The notes under the pieces: model-generated
The model's database searches: none
What the model saw: the letters and a program-made list of their open reading frames with translations, nothing else
What the model was told of the DNA's origin: nothing
Shown here: positions 24,290-35,863 of the stretch, piece by piece
How the letters are laid out: each line of letters opens with the position of its first letter
Numbering within the stretch: position 1 is the stretch's first letter
Source of the DNA: Ottelia alismoides
Taxonomy: Eukaryota; Streptophyta; Magnoliopsida; Alismatales; Hydrocharitaceae
Direction of reading: 5' to 3'
Length of the DNA stretch: 64,000 nucleotides
Assembly: GCA_037367405.1 (NCBI GenBank)
Contig: JAZKJV010000389.1
Span: 372,001 to 436,000, forward strand
Made by a program: the position numbers and the translations under genes

Positions 24290-27200
24290 TCATGTATCAG
24301 ACGCAGAAGATGGAATCAAGAGATCATCATCCGATACCATAGATATCGAATCAACAACGGACAGGAACGTATCATGATCTAGATATGGCTTCAGCAACTG
24401 TCCGTTCACAACAAATGGTGTGCGTCAGATGACAACCCAGATATGACAATACTCCTATTGTCACGCACAACTCTCACGATGAACGGTCCTGACCACTTGC
24501 TTTTCAATTTTCCTGAAAACAACTTCAACCTAGTATCAAATAACCAAACATTCTGATCAGGGTAGAAAGTCATTCTTCGAATGTGTTTATCATGCCAGCG
24601 CTTGACTTTCTCCTTATAGATAAGTGAGTTATCATATGCAAAGTCTCGGAATTCCAGTAATTTGTTCAAATCCAACTTCCTGTTCTTTTTCGCCTTCTCA
24701 TAATCTAAATTTCATACACGGAGTGCCCATAAAGATTTGTGAATTAATTCCACTGGCAAGTGGCAAGGCTTTCCATATACCAATCTGTAGGGAGACATAC
24801 CCAAAGGAGATTTGTACGCCATCCGATAAGCCCATAGAACTGAATCAAGCATCTGAGACCAGTTCTTCCTATCTAGACATACAAGTTTCTGCAATATCGT
24901 CTTGATCTCCCTATTTGAAATTTCTGCCAAGCCATTAGTCTGAGGGTGGTAAGGAGACACAACTCTATGCTCAATGACGTACTCCTTCACAAGCTTCTTT
25001 ACTTCTCTATTAATGAAATGGCTTCCCCCATCTGAAATCAGTATTTTGGGAATACCGAACCACGTAATAATATGATCCTTGAGAGAAACACACTGTACGA
25101 CTATCTGCGGCTCGAGTAGGGATAGCTTCCACCCATCGACTAACATAATCCACGACGAGCAGGATGTACTGAAATCCCTGACTGACAGGAAATGGGCCCA
25201 TGAAGTCTATACCCCAAGCATCAAAAACATCAGAAATCTATATATATCTTACGGGCATGGTATCTTTGGAACCAACAATTCCTCCTATTTTCTGACAATC
25301 AGTACAACCTCAAACATACTCTGTAGCATCCTTGAACAATGTGGGCCACCATAGGCCACTCCGTAAAACCTTTGCTACCGTGCGTTTCCCCGAATGATGC
25401 CCACCAGATTCTAGTTTGTGACAGTGCTCAAGTACACTGGTGTGTTCCTCCTGAGGAATGCACCTTCTCCAGATACAATCCACACCCTTGCGAAATAGGT
25501 ACGGATCCTCCCACTGGTAATAATAAATCTCTGATAGAAATCTGTCTACCTTGTACTTCGGCCAATCTTGTGGAACTTTCTTGGAGACAAGATAGTTCAC
25601 AATATCAGCATACCATGGGAAAGACTCCACAGACAAAATGGCCTCATCTGGAAAGGTTTTGAAAATAGGAATCATGTTCTGCTCAGAGGTCTCTGTGTCT
25701 GTGATACGGAAAAGGTGATATGCCACATCGTTTTTCACTCCAGGTTTATCTCGAATCTCTAAATCAAATTCCCGGAGAAGAAGGATCCATCTTATAAGGC
25801 GTGGTTTGGCATCCTTCTTTTCCTGTAAGTATCATATGGAAGTGTGATCCGTGTACACAATAACATGTGAACCGATGAGGTAAGATCTGAACTTTTCTAG
25901 CCCAAACACAAGTACTAACATCCCCTTCTCTGTAACTGTATAATTCCGCTGTGCTTCATCCAGAGTCTTGCTAGCATAGTGTATAGAAAATGGTATCCCA
26001 TCCCTTCTCTGTCCTAAAACTGATCCAACTGCGAAATCCAATGCATCCATCATGATCTCAAAAGGAAGAGACCAATCAGGTGGTTGTAAGACAGGAGCAC
26101 TAGTAACCATTGCTTTCATCTGATTGAATGTAAGGAGAACTTTCTCATCGACAACAAAATCAGTCTCCTTACACAGAAGCTCAGTCAAAGGTCTGGCGAT
26201 TTTGCTGAAGTCCTTTATGAATCACCTATAGAATCCTACGTGTCCCAAAAATGTCCTTAACTGCTTTAAATTCTGCGGTGGCTCTAACTTGGAAATCACA
26301 TCAATCTTAGCCAGATCAACCTCCATACCATGTTTGGAGATGACATGGCCCAATACAATCCCATTAGTCACCATAAAGTGACTCTTCTCCCACGAGAGCA
26401 CTAGGTTTACGTCGCAACAACATTGAAGAACTCGGTCTAAATGAGCAAGACATGTGTCAAAACTATCCCCGTAGTCCGAGAAATCGTCCATGAAGACCTC
26501 AAGAAAATTACCCACCATGTCGGCAATAATGGCCAACATACACCTTTGAAATGTAGCGGGGGAGTTACACAATCCAAAGGGCATCCGTCTAAAAAAGTAA
26601 GTGCCAAATGGACAAGTGAAAGTAGTTTTCTCCTGATCCTCAGGATAGCAACTTGGTTGTATACCGAGTACCCATCCAAGAAGCAAAAGAACTCTTTCCC
26701 TGCCAACCTCTCAATAATCATATCAATAAAGGGCAGTGGAAAGTGATACTTCTTGGTAGCTGAGTTAAAACATCGGTAATCTACACAGACACATCATGAA
26801 GTAGGTACCTGGGTCGGAATCTCCCCACTGCGGTCATTATTTACGATCGTAATCCCAGATTTCTTCGGGACCACATGTAAAGGCCTGACCCATTTGGAAT
26901 CCGAAATGGGATAAATAAAGCCAGCATCACACCATTTCTTGATCTCCTTCATGACAACCTCCCTTAGGTTTGGATTTAGACAGTGCTGACATTTACGGGA
27001 GGGTTTACAGTCATCCTCTAGGTAGATATGATGCGAGCACAACGTTGGATTGATCCCACAGAGATTCGAGATATTCCATCCTATGGCCTTGCCGTTTCTC
27101 TCAAGAACCTCTAGCATGCAAGATTCTTGTTCAGCGGTCAACTGCGAGCTGAGGATGACCAGAAACATTTGGGAGGACCCGCAAGGAAGGCATATTTCAA

Positions 27201-29642
27201 CGTTGATGGTAAAAACTTGAGCTCAGGTGGGGTCTGAAAAGGCTCTGCGATAACCTCTGCTACTGTGCTGGTAGACGGTATGTGATCTGTGCTCTATAGA
27301 CTATCCACCTTGGCTATTGACGGCTCATCAAATAGAATATCTGAAGGATGTTCAATACTCTTATCAATGAACGGCTCAGAAATCTCAGCAATAATCTCAA
27401 AAAGATGTCTCTCATCTGTGCATAAATAAGGAAATTCAACAATTGGCTCAGATATCTGGATCTCAAAACTCTGCTCAAGATGCTCATCGGCAACTGTCTC
27501 AGTTGGACCACTAAGGAAACTCATGTCGACTGTGCTTTCCAGAGAGTCCTTTTGGGAAAGGAACTATTGGGTATCTATAAAATCTGTGAAAACATCTGTC
27601 TCTCTGAATTCAGCAAGAAAATCACAGTCATTTGGCTCTGATATAACTTTCTTTGTATCATCTGCTACCGGTGGCGGTGATGGTCTAGGATCAGAGATCG
27701 TCTCAATTTTCACCTTGTCACTACGAGAGTGAAAGATGATCTCTCCAGTAACATAATCAACTGCTGCTTCGACCGTTCGGAGGAACGGTCAATCTAGTAT
27801 GATCGGGGTGTGGAGTAACGGCGCAGGTGTGTCCATATCCATGATAACAAAATCAACAGGGAATTTCATTCCATGCACCGTTACAATAACATCCTCTAAA
27901 ATGCCTCTTGGCCTCTTAATCGATCTATCAGCAAACTGAAGGATCATTCTGGTTGTTTTAAGAGGCCCTAACTGGAATTCAGTTAATAGAGAGGAAGGCA
28001 TGAGATTAATGGAGGAACCACTATCGAGAAGAGTACGATCAAATTCTTGATCAAAGATATGGCAACGGATGTGAGGTGCTCCCTTGTCTTTCTTTTTCGG
28101 CGGAATATTGCTGATGGCATGAACTGTGGCCATGGTCAAAATGTGTTTCTCTATTTCCTTTCGTCTGTTCTTCCTTGGTTGACGCTTTTGGGTACATACC
28201 TCTTTCATTCCCTTTTTTACTGTAGGCATGTATTCCATGGCCTTAAGGAGTGGCATATTCTAAAAAGATGTTCTGTAAGATCTCAACCACTCCAGGATCA
28301 GACAGTGTTGTTTTTAATTTTTGAATTTTTTTAGCTTTGAGAGCAGAAAGAAATGACACAGAATCAAAATAAACATGAAAATGTTCATTTCCTTTATTCA
28401 AAGTGGAATCATCATGTACTAGAGGACAACCAGAATCAGTCTGTATAGTGTTGTCCAATCTAGGTGAAGGAAAACAGAATCTAAAATAGAAGGGGATGCT
28501 GCTACTGGTGAAGAGGAAGAATCTGCAACTGGTATATTCTCCCTTGCTGATGGTGATCTGCATCTGCCTGGTGAAAGTAGTGGCGAAGGCGGTGAAACTC
28601 CAGATGTGGGTGCTGCTATACTGGGCCTCTCGATTGCTGGTGAAGGAGATGATGTAGAAGATGATGCGATCTCAGTGGATCAATCTCCCACCCCCAACTG
28701 GTGCGTAGACAGTTGCAATCTCCTACCGCTCTTGAGATGAATGGCGTCAGATAAACATGTAAAATCAAGGGACATATCTGTCTCAGGGGTGGGTGGGCCA
28801 TTGGATACCTACTCCTTGAGTTTGAAGTTGTTGGGGTTGGCTTCAACCTGTGCTGGAATCAGTGTCTTGGTAGTGGTCAGGTCGTCAATCCGCTGAGTCA
28901 GTTCATTCATGTTCTTCATAAGCAGTGTAAGTTGGTTCGGTGCTGGATTGACTAAAGGGGCCTCAGGTTGCTCATTGATTTGATGTTGCTGAGGATGATA
29001 GTACGGAGGCTGTTGGTACTCATACGGATTCTGATAATAAGGAGGAGGAGGAGGGGGAGTATACTATCCATAATATGCAGTCTGCTGCTGGTTAGGATGA
29101 GGGAAATACATAGACTGCTGCTGAGGCTGGCCTTGTCTCCAGTTTTAGAACTGAGGTGGAGACTGATACTGAGGCTGGAACTGCTGGTGCTGGTACTGGT
29201 ACAACTGCTGTCTGCCTCCCTAAAACTTATGGGCGGATCTCTAACCCTGTTGTGAACCCAACTGGCCTTGCCATGATGGATGGGGCTAGTTTCTCTCACG
29301 GTCGAACCAGATACCATTTACCTCCTGAATACCAGGTGGAGGTGGAGACTGCTGCTCAGGAATGTAGGAAATTTATTGTTGATACGAAACTATCTGATGT
29401 GAATACTGTTGAACCTGATCAGGCGTCTGCACGTAGTAGACATGCTAAACTGTGGATGGTCCTCCGCTACTCTGCTTGGTGGAAGAAGTCTGCTCCCTAG
29501 TAGAGGTATTGGCTGCTGCATTCGTACTGTGGATTGCGCTGATCGAATTGACAAGAAGTTCCAGATGCTTTGTTATCTCATCCAGCTTATCCAGGTTCTT
29601 TGTCCTCTGCTCGATCACATGAAGCTTATCAAGTTCCTGGGA
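24290..29642 (-). pseudogene. E1 pro-pol, broken by stops and frameshifts
   Basis: In element order: a linker with the conserved words QHVYYVQTPDQ (about 29430); protease at 27789-28256 with LLDSGSSINLMPSS and PIILD; RT at 26222-27168 with HVVPKKSG and catalytic FMDD at 26483-26494; RNase H at 25832-26188 (AVGSVLGQRRDGIPF, YTDH); integrase zinc finger at about 25310-25480 ([12 protein letters not shown]); integrase core at 24712-25201 ([20 protein letters not shown]); C-terminal GPF module at 24406-24675 (KWSGPFIVRVV). The reading frame ends at TGA 24290-24292. Breaks include a TGG-to-TGA change upstream of 26794 and a frameshift near 26640 inside RT. The frame begins straight after a UGA shared with E2 and E4. 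Confidence 0.88.
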
Positions 29643-30893
29643 TCACTTTTCAATAATGTCCACTTTGGATTGGTGGTTTCCAATGATGGTCAGGTCAGTG
29701 ATATCCACCTTATCCACTTCTTTTGTTGCTGTCATATTGACATCCTTGTGGGGTACTGCATGGGTGGTGACGGGATGCTTCTGAAAAGCACGTGAAGAAG
29801 AAAGAGCTGTTGAACTTTCCGCCATCTCCTCGAAAATTTTATACAGGACATCCTCGTCCTTATTGAAGTGACTTCCCCCACAAGCAGCATCTACCAACTT
29901 CTGATTCTCAACGCTTAATCCCCCAAAGAAATTTTGTACCAAGCTGGTCTTTGGAATATCATGATGGGGGCATTTCTCCGTCAGATCTTTGAATCGTTCC
30001 CATGCCTCGTGAATAGACTCTTGGGGCATCTGGGAGAAATTATCAATTAAGGATCGCATTTGGTTGAGTCGTCCAAGTGGATAATACTTATTCACAAATG
30101 CGGACCTCAACTCTTCCCAAGTAGTGACAACCTTCCCCAAGTGATTTAGCCAATACAACGCTTTGCCCATCAGACTGAATGGAAAGGCGGTCATCTGTAC
30201 TACCTCTAATGGGACATTGGGGTAGTGTACTATCCCACAAATGCGATCGAACTGCTGGAGGTGTATATAAGGTTATTCACTAATATTTCCATGGAATATT
30301 GGGAGAAGAGGCAAAATAGGAGGCTTAAGCTCAAAATACCCATGAACCACAGGGATTTGTATACAAGAATTTATCTGTCCCACCCCTGGATTATAAGCAT
30401 CTTTTAGTGTAGGCTTAGGTTCTGTATGAGGTTCTTCTCCATTCCCACCTCCATGGTTTCTGTTATCCCCCTCTCTCCTATCTTCTCTTTCCTGTCTCAG
30501 CTCGAGAATCATGTCTCTCAATGCGTTCTGAAAGTTAGTCTGCTCTGCTATCTGGGCTTGAATTGTCTGGATGGAGGCTAACATGGTGCTGTTGATCTCG
30601 CTCTGCTCCGACATGGTTCCCTTTCCCTTTGGTGGCATAAAGTGTTCAGTGTCTGACTCTGAAAATGTGCATGATACTCGATTAGTACTCAGAATTGATG
30701 GAGTCTCATATATTAATTCGAGATTAAAGCCAATGTTAAAAAGTGGATTGATGGATGTTGTGAATGGCGAAGTGGAGGAAGAGGAATATTCGGGAAGTGA
30801 GTCTCTCCAAATAGAAGGTGAGCGGCTCGGAGTGTAGAATGAGTTCGTAGAGTCCGAACGAGAAATACTCTGATTCGACATCTTCGAAATCAA
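29643..30893 (-). pseudogene. E1 gag, broken
   Basis: This is the structural Gag of an Athila-type element. The N-terminal part at 30273-30893 includes an 85-residue Ser-rich extension ahead of MPPKGKG (ATG at 30638), the residue that aligns with the E4 start. The core at 29643-30194 has AFPFSLMGKALYWLNHLGKV, KCPHHDIPKTSLVQNFFGGL and GSHFNKDEDVLYKIFEEMAE. A frame change near 30200-30270 separates the two parts. The core ends KVDIIEK then UGA at 29645-29643, and the same frame continues SQELDKLHVIEQRTKNLDK, as in E4. No CCHC zinc knuckle is visible. Confidence 0.85.
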
Positions 30894-31886
30894 TAGGCAG
30901 GATGCAAGAACACGAAGGTCAAGGCAAGAGTGAAAGTGAATGAAGGCGCAAATTGCACAGAAGGATCTTTACTGCTAGCAAGCAAATACAATACAAACCC
31001 CCAGTTCACCAACTCAACTCAATGTGAAGATCGTGAAGGTTCAGTCAATTATATTGTCAATTTTTGGTGACAATACAATCTATCAGAGCGATTAAAGTGA
31101 GCTGTTAGGAACTCAATGCTATCAGGAGACTGACCTAATCCCAAAGTTAGATCTTTTCCAACCAGTATGAATTGCGGACCGTTTACCGGCTAACTGATTA
31201 ATTCAATCTATTAAGGACGTCACGGGCCGCTTTACCGGCTACCGGAGAGATCCTCACTGGAGAACGACTAACCCAAGATAGTAGTCTGAAAAGAGTTTGG
31301 GCGTGGCTCTATCCTAGTGTGCGGGTCGCTCTCTCACTCAAGCAAACCAAACAATGAGGGGGTTACTCTCCCAAAACAATGATTTTTCCTTGTATTTTTT
31401 AGGATCGAGTTTTCTTTAGCAGTCCCGGTTTTAGCAGTTATCACTTGGTTAAAATTATTTTCAAAGAATCGCCTACCGAGTGTCCAATTTCCTTTTTAAC
31501 TTATGTGAGTAAAAACAAGGAAGGAGATCGGAAATGCCAATGCGCTATTAAAAACAATGATGCATGCAAGGGTTAGAGATGCGTACCTTATCGCCAGCAC
31601 TCTACATGCAAGTGATCCACGCAGAATTTTTAAATAACTATCCTATATGCAAATACAAGTGAACCGTCCTAGATGATAACTTCTATTAATGGGCAAGAAC
31701 AAGTTAATTTGACTAAGTCCAAATTACGCTTTACTCTATAGGCACAGAAATTTCTTGTTTAGGGTGTTTGGACCTAATTAATTACCTGGCTCAAGCAAAT
31801 TAATTAAAGCAATCAAGAGGTAGCTCACGAAATCCGCGGAAAACAAAGAAAAATAAAGGCAATGAAAACAAAACCGGTGAGGTCCT

Positions 31887-31906
31887 CCAAGTGCACCGGC
31901 ACTTGG
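31887..31906 (-). other. Leader stem-loop, E1
   Basis: Minus strand CCAAGTGC, loop CGGT, GCACTTGG: a perfect 8-bp stem with a 4-base loop. The E4 leader has a different but equally perfect stem in the homologous place (50670-50691). Confidence 0.65.
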
Positions 31907-31964
31907 CGAAACAGATCCCGCAATAAATGAATGTCCTTTTACAGAGTTCAAATGGAAAAAAAAA

Positions 31965-31984
31965 CTCTCTCTCTCTCTCTCTCT
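31965..31984. repeat. (CT)n microsatellite
   Basis: About ten CT units inside the E1 leader. Confidence 0.9.
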
Positions 31985-32287
31985 TAATTTTTTTCGTCTC
32001 CTTCACTTATTCTTCTCCTTTTCTCACGCTATCATGCGGCTTGGTGAAGAATCAAGCTGCCTCCACGTCGCTTGGGTGCTTCGGTTCTCCTAGGATCGCC
32101 TCCTTTGCTCCACGGGCCTTCGCTAGAAAAAGAAAAGAGAATGTGTAAGAAATACAATTATCAAATATGAGAAAAAATGATACAAATGCAGTGATATGAA
32201 CAATAGAATAATGTGGCAAATTATAAACAGATATTTACAACCAAGAATAGCAGGTCAAAAGAGATACCTAACTACCCTCACCGTGTG

Positions 32288-32305
32288 TCCCCAGCAACGA
32301 CGCCA
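32288..32305 (-). other. Primer-binding site of E1 (tRNA-Asp)
   Basis: Minus strand TGGCGTCGTTGCTGGGGA lies three bases inside the LTR end. It differs by two C-to-T changes from the complement of the plant tRNA-Asp 3' end (TGGCGCCGTTGCCGGGGA), the primer used by Athila elements. Confidence 0.85.
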
Positions 32306-32308
32306 TTT

Positions 32309-35300
32309 TGTTGAGCATGAAATTTGGAGGATCGAAAAATTGATGATGGAAAATATTATCGTCGTTGTTATCCCCAAAATCTCGTGACAAACAAAAAATA
32401 TTTTTTTATTTTGCTACTTATTAACCTGTATAATGGACAGGGTCGAACTCAGGGAGGCTATAAATCCCGAGGGTTATTCAATTAATCAAGAATTAATTAA
32501 GAGAAAATAAGAATCTCAAAGGACAACTATCCTTGGTTTTTTTGTGATTTTTTATCTTTTTATTTTTTAATTTTTTATTTCTAGTTTTTTTTGTTTATTT
32601 TCTGATTTTCAATTTTTTTAGTGATTTTGATCTTTGCAATTTTTTATTTTTATTTTTTAAAAAATAAGACGAAGTAATATTCACAATATCAAAAAATACG
32701 CACTCCAACTCTTTTTGTAATTTTACAATTAATAAAAAATGCTCAGAAAAATCCAAAGAAAATATTTTTGGGTTTTAAATGTTTTGAAATATTTTTGAGA
32801 ATTTTTGTGGAATTTTTAGATGTTTTTGCATTTTTCCAAAAATTAAACAGTGAAAACAATGCGAAAATGTGCACAACATGGAGTAATTTGCAATTAAACA
32901 TATTTTAAGTGCTCAAAACTCCTAACAATTATTTTTAAAACAAACTAGGAGCAATTATCTTCAAATAGGAACTGAAATCATAATTTTGGGATTTTTATAG
33001 AATTTTCTGTGATTTTTATAAGATTTTTGATGTTTTTCATTTTTTTGAGTTTTGTAAGTAATTAATACGTGAAAATTGTCAGAAATTAAAAGACAATGAA
33101 ATACAACTACTCTATTTTTTTTGGAATTTTTGGAACAATATTTGAGTTTTTATGAATTTGGAATTTGAAGAAGACAAAATGACTCTATTTTTTATTTTTT
33201 AAAAATAATAAATGAAGGAAAAATGCAATGAAAAATTTTATGCTAAGAAGATAATCACATTAGAAACATCGCATAATTTTTGGAAGATTTTTAGATCACA
33301 AATAACCTTTATTTCATTCAAAGAGAGCAAGCAAATTATTGTTCTGTAGTTCAGGGACTAAAATGTAAATAAGTTTTGTTTTTGCATCCAATAAATAATA
33401 AAAATAAATCACAAGGAAGAAAGCACAATTTTACAACATATCATGTGTATGTCACATGCTTGAGGCTATAGCAGGGGATTACTCATAATTTCTGAAAGTT
33501 TCAGGGGCTGAAGATGCAATTGTTTCAAATATCTCTTTTTTTATTCAAAAGCCCCCAACCCTAGGAAGGGTTCTTCGTTGCATTCACAAAGGGGCCGTTG
33601 GGCGCCGCCACCCCTTCTCCCCACGCGCGCGCGGGCGACGCTGGAGTGGCGGAGGCGGTGCAGGACGAGGGGCGTCTACACAGAGAGGAGTGGCCGGTGA
33701 TGGATCGGTAGGGCGGCCTGCGCACGTGGCAGCCAGAGATGGGGGAGGGAGGTGAGTGACAAAGTGTGGTAGGAGGTCGGAGCCATTGGCGCGCGGACGT
33801 GGCACGATGGGCTGAGCGGGCTGGAGCGGCCGACGCGCATGAGGACGCGGGGTCGCGTGAAGAGAGGCGACGTCGGGTAGGACACTAGTGAGGAGAAGGA
33901 GTGCGTGGCGGCGCTGCGGATGGGGGCCGCCGTGCGGCAGGAATTGGACGGAGACGTGGAGAGTCGCCAGCAGTGGGGTGGACAAAGGTGCGGGCCGGTG
34001 CCGCCTTGCGGAGGCAGCGCTAGAGGGCGGAGCGCGTCCGCAGCCCGGTGGGAGCTCTCGCCGGTGGTGGTCCGAGGGGTGCTGGCGACCCCCCTGGAGG
34101 TGGGGGCAGTGGGTGGCCGAGGCTGTGGGCGACGCGGGACGACACTGCCGCCTGCGTGTTTTTTATTGTTTATTGTAAATAGTGAATAAAAAGAAAAACT
34201 TTTTTATTTATATTTTTTTTGTAAATCTAAAAAATAAGAAAAAAAAAGATAAAGAAATTCTTTTTTTTTATTTTTTTATTTTTATATGACCCTGCAAAAC
34301 AAACGTTAGAGGATAAAGAAAACAAATAGCTCTTTTTTTATTATTTTTTTAATTTATCTACAAATCGGAAAATGAACGGGGGTCCGTAGAAAAATGGAAG
34401 AATCGAATCCGATCTCCGGCCATCGTACGTGGCCAGAGTTGAGAGATCGTGGACGATAGAAATAGAACGCGTGGAAATCGATAAAGTGAGATGAAAAATC
34501 GAGTCGGTGGCGGAGTAAATCGTGGCGGATTTTACGATCTAATTAAATAAAAAATTGATAACAAGATAAAAATGCGAGAAATAAACTACAATTAACCTAG
34601 ATAAAAATAAGAAAAATGTGGATCTCACCTTAGGAGCAGAAAAGGACCGTGATCGCCTCGACAAGGCCGACTCGCTGTCACCGGACGGCTTGGAGACTAG
34701 GCAACTTCCTCGATGAAATTTTCTCTCGGAGATCGGGCTCCTCTCTCTAAAGATTGATTGAGTTGAAATGAGGGAGAAGGAGCCATATAAATAGAAAAGA
34801 TAGAATGAAATTTGATTTTTTTTTGAATTTTTTGGTGGAAGAGATAAGAGAGATTAAAATTGAAATGAATTTTTGATTTTTTTGGTGGAAGAGATAAGAG
34901 AGATGAAATGAGATAAAATAAAAGAGATAAAAATATTTACAAAATAATCTAATTTTTTTCGAATTTTCATCACTTTATTGATTTGAATTAAAAATGTTAT
35001 TTTTTTTATTTTTTATGGTGGTTAATATACATATACTATATACATATGTGACATTATATACAAAAGTAAATGAGGAAATTAGCCTTTTTTGTGTTTTAAG
35101 AATTTATTTTTTATTTTTATTTTAAATAATTAGTAAGACTAATTTACAAGTATACACAAATACAATATGCACAAAATACATGGGAAAATTGCACAAACCA
35201 CCCTAGAAAACCGACTTTTCAACCGTAACTCCAAAAATTATGAAAATACAACCATTTTAAAGATAAATTAATTTCGAATCCAATGGAAGTGAGATTGATT

Positions 35301-35858
35301 CAATTTGAGCTCATATGGAGTCGGAATTGGTCTTTCAATTAGCGCTTGGTGGCTTTTTCCAAGTGTGGCTACTTTTATTATGTACATGATTTAATTGTGC
35401 AATTATTTTTATTAATTAGAACACATTTTTATTTACAACTTTGGTTTTGAATGTTATTTGATTTGAGATCAATTAAGGTACACATAAATTAGTATCAGTT
35501 TAATACAGATATACACAAAATAAGTGAGAAGTATTTACAACCAGACACACACATTTTTTTGGATTTTCTGCTTTAGGACCCTATCTCCCCCTACTTTATT
35601 CCTGGTCGATCAGGTCAAGTCTTGACCTTTTCTCGGGGTTCGGGTCAGCCTGTATATAGTCTTCCTCTTTTCTATTTTCTTTTCTTTATTTTCCTTTCTT
35701 TCTTTCTTTATTTATTTTAGGTTAAAATTAGTAAGAAATGTATAATATTTACACATAGATGCAAGTTAGTAAGAATATGGAGTTACCGTTATATGTAGGT
35801 GTTTTATAAGGGATTTTAAGCTAAAAAAGAATAAAGATGACAAATCGCAAATTCATCA
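32309..35858 (-). mobile_element. 5' LTR of E1
   Basis: Matches 18762-22352 along its length. It starts at 35858 (TGATGAATTTGCGATTTGTC on the minus strand) and ends at 32309 beside the PBS. TATA-like box at 34785-34794, conserved U3 block at 35576-35657, GC-rich island at about 33575-34160. Relative to the other LTR it lacks some bases near 35028, where the 3' LTR has an extra AATTAAAAATAGCAACTAT segment. Confidence 0.88.
34785..34794 (-). promoter_or_regulatory. TATA-like box, E1 5' LTR
   Basis: Minus strand CTATTTATAT then GGCTCC. As the 5' LTR copy, this is the one that would drive E1 transcription. Confidence 0.5.
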
Positions 35859-35863
35859 GAGGT
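35859..35863. repeat. Right target-site duplication of E1 (GAGGT)
   Basis: Partner of GATGT at 18757-18761, with one mismatch. Confidence 0.7.

Larger units (their letters stand above)
30894..32287 (-). other. E1 untranslated leader between PBS and gag
   Basis: A 1.4-kb stretch with no supported gene. It aligns with the E4 leader around 50640-50900, for example at the words GGTCCAAACA and TAGTCAAA. It holds a hairpin at 31887-31906 and a CT dinucleotide run at 31965-31984. The open minus frame at 31800-32006 is not conserved in E4. Confidence 0.65.
18762..35858 (-). mobile_element. Element E1: complete Athila-type LTR retrotransposon nested in E2
   Basis: Two LTRs of about 3.6 kb (18762-22352 and 32309-35858) bound a 10-kb interior. 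In element order the interior holds PBS (32288-32305), leader, gag, pro-pol, stem-loop array, inverted-arm domain and polypurine tract (22353-22371). It is flanked by GATGT/GAGGT. The two LTRs are similar throughout but carry many scattered substitutions and small indels, so the insertion is not very recent. Coding regions contain frameshifts and stops, so E1 is probably not autonomous now. It interrupts E2 in the stretch between protease and RT. Confidence 0.9.

Noticed and set aside
29156..29795. Plus-strand open frames of 114-128 codons in E1
   Set aside because: They are antisense to the Gln/Pro-rich gag-pol linker of E1, where codon composition keeps the opposite strand open.
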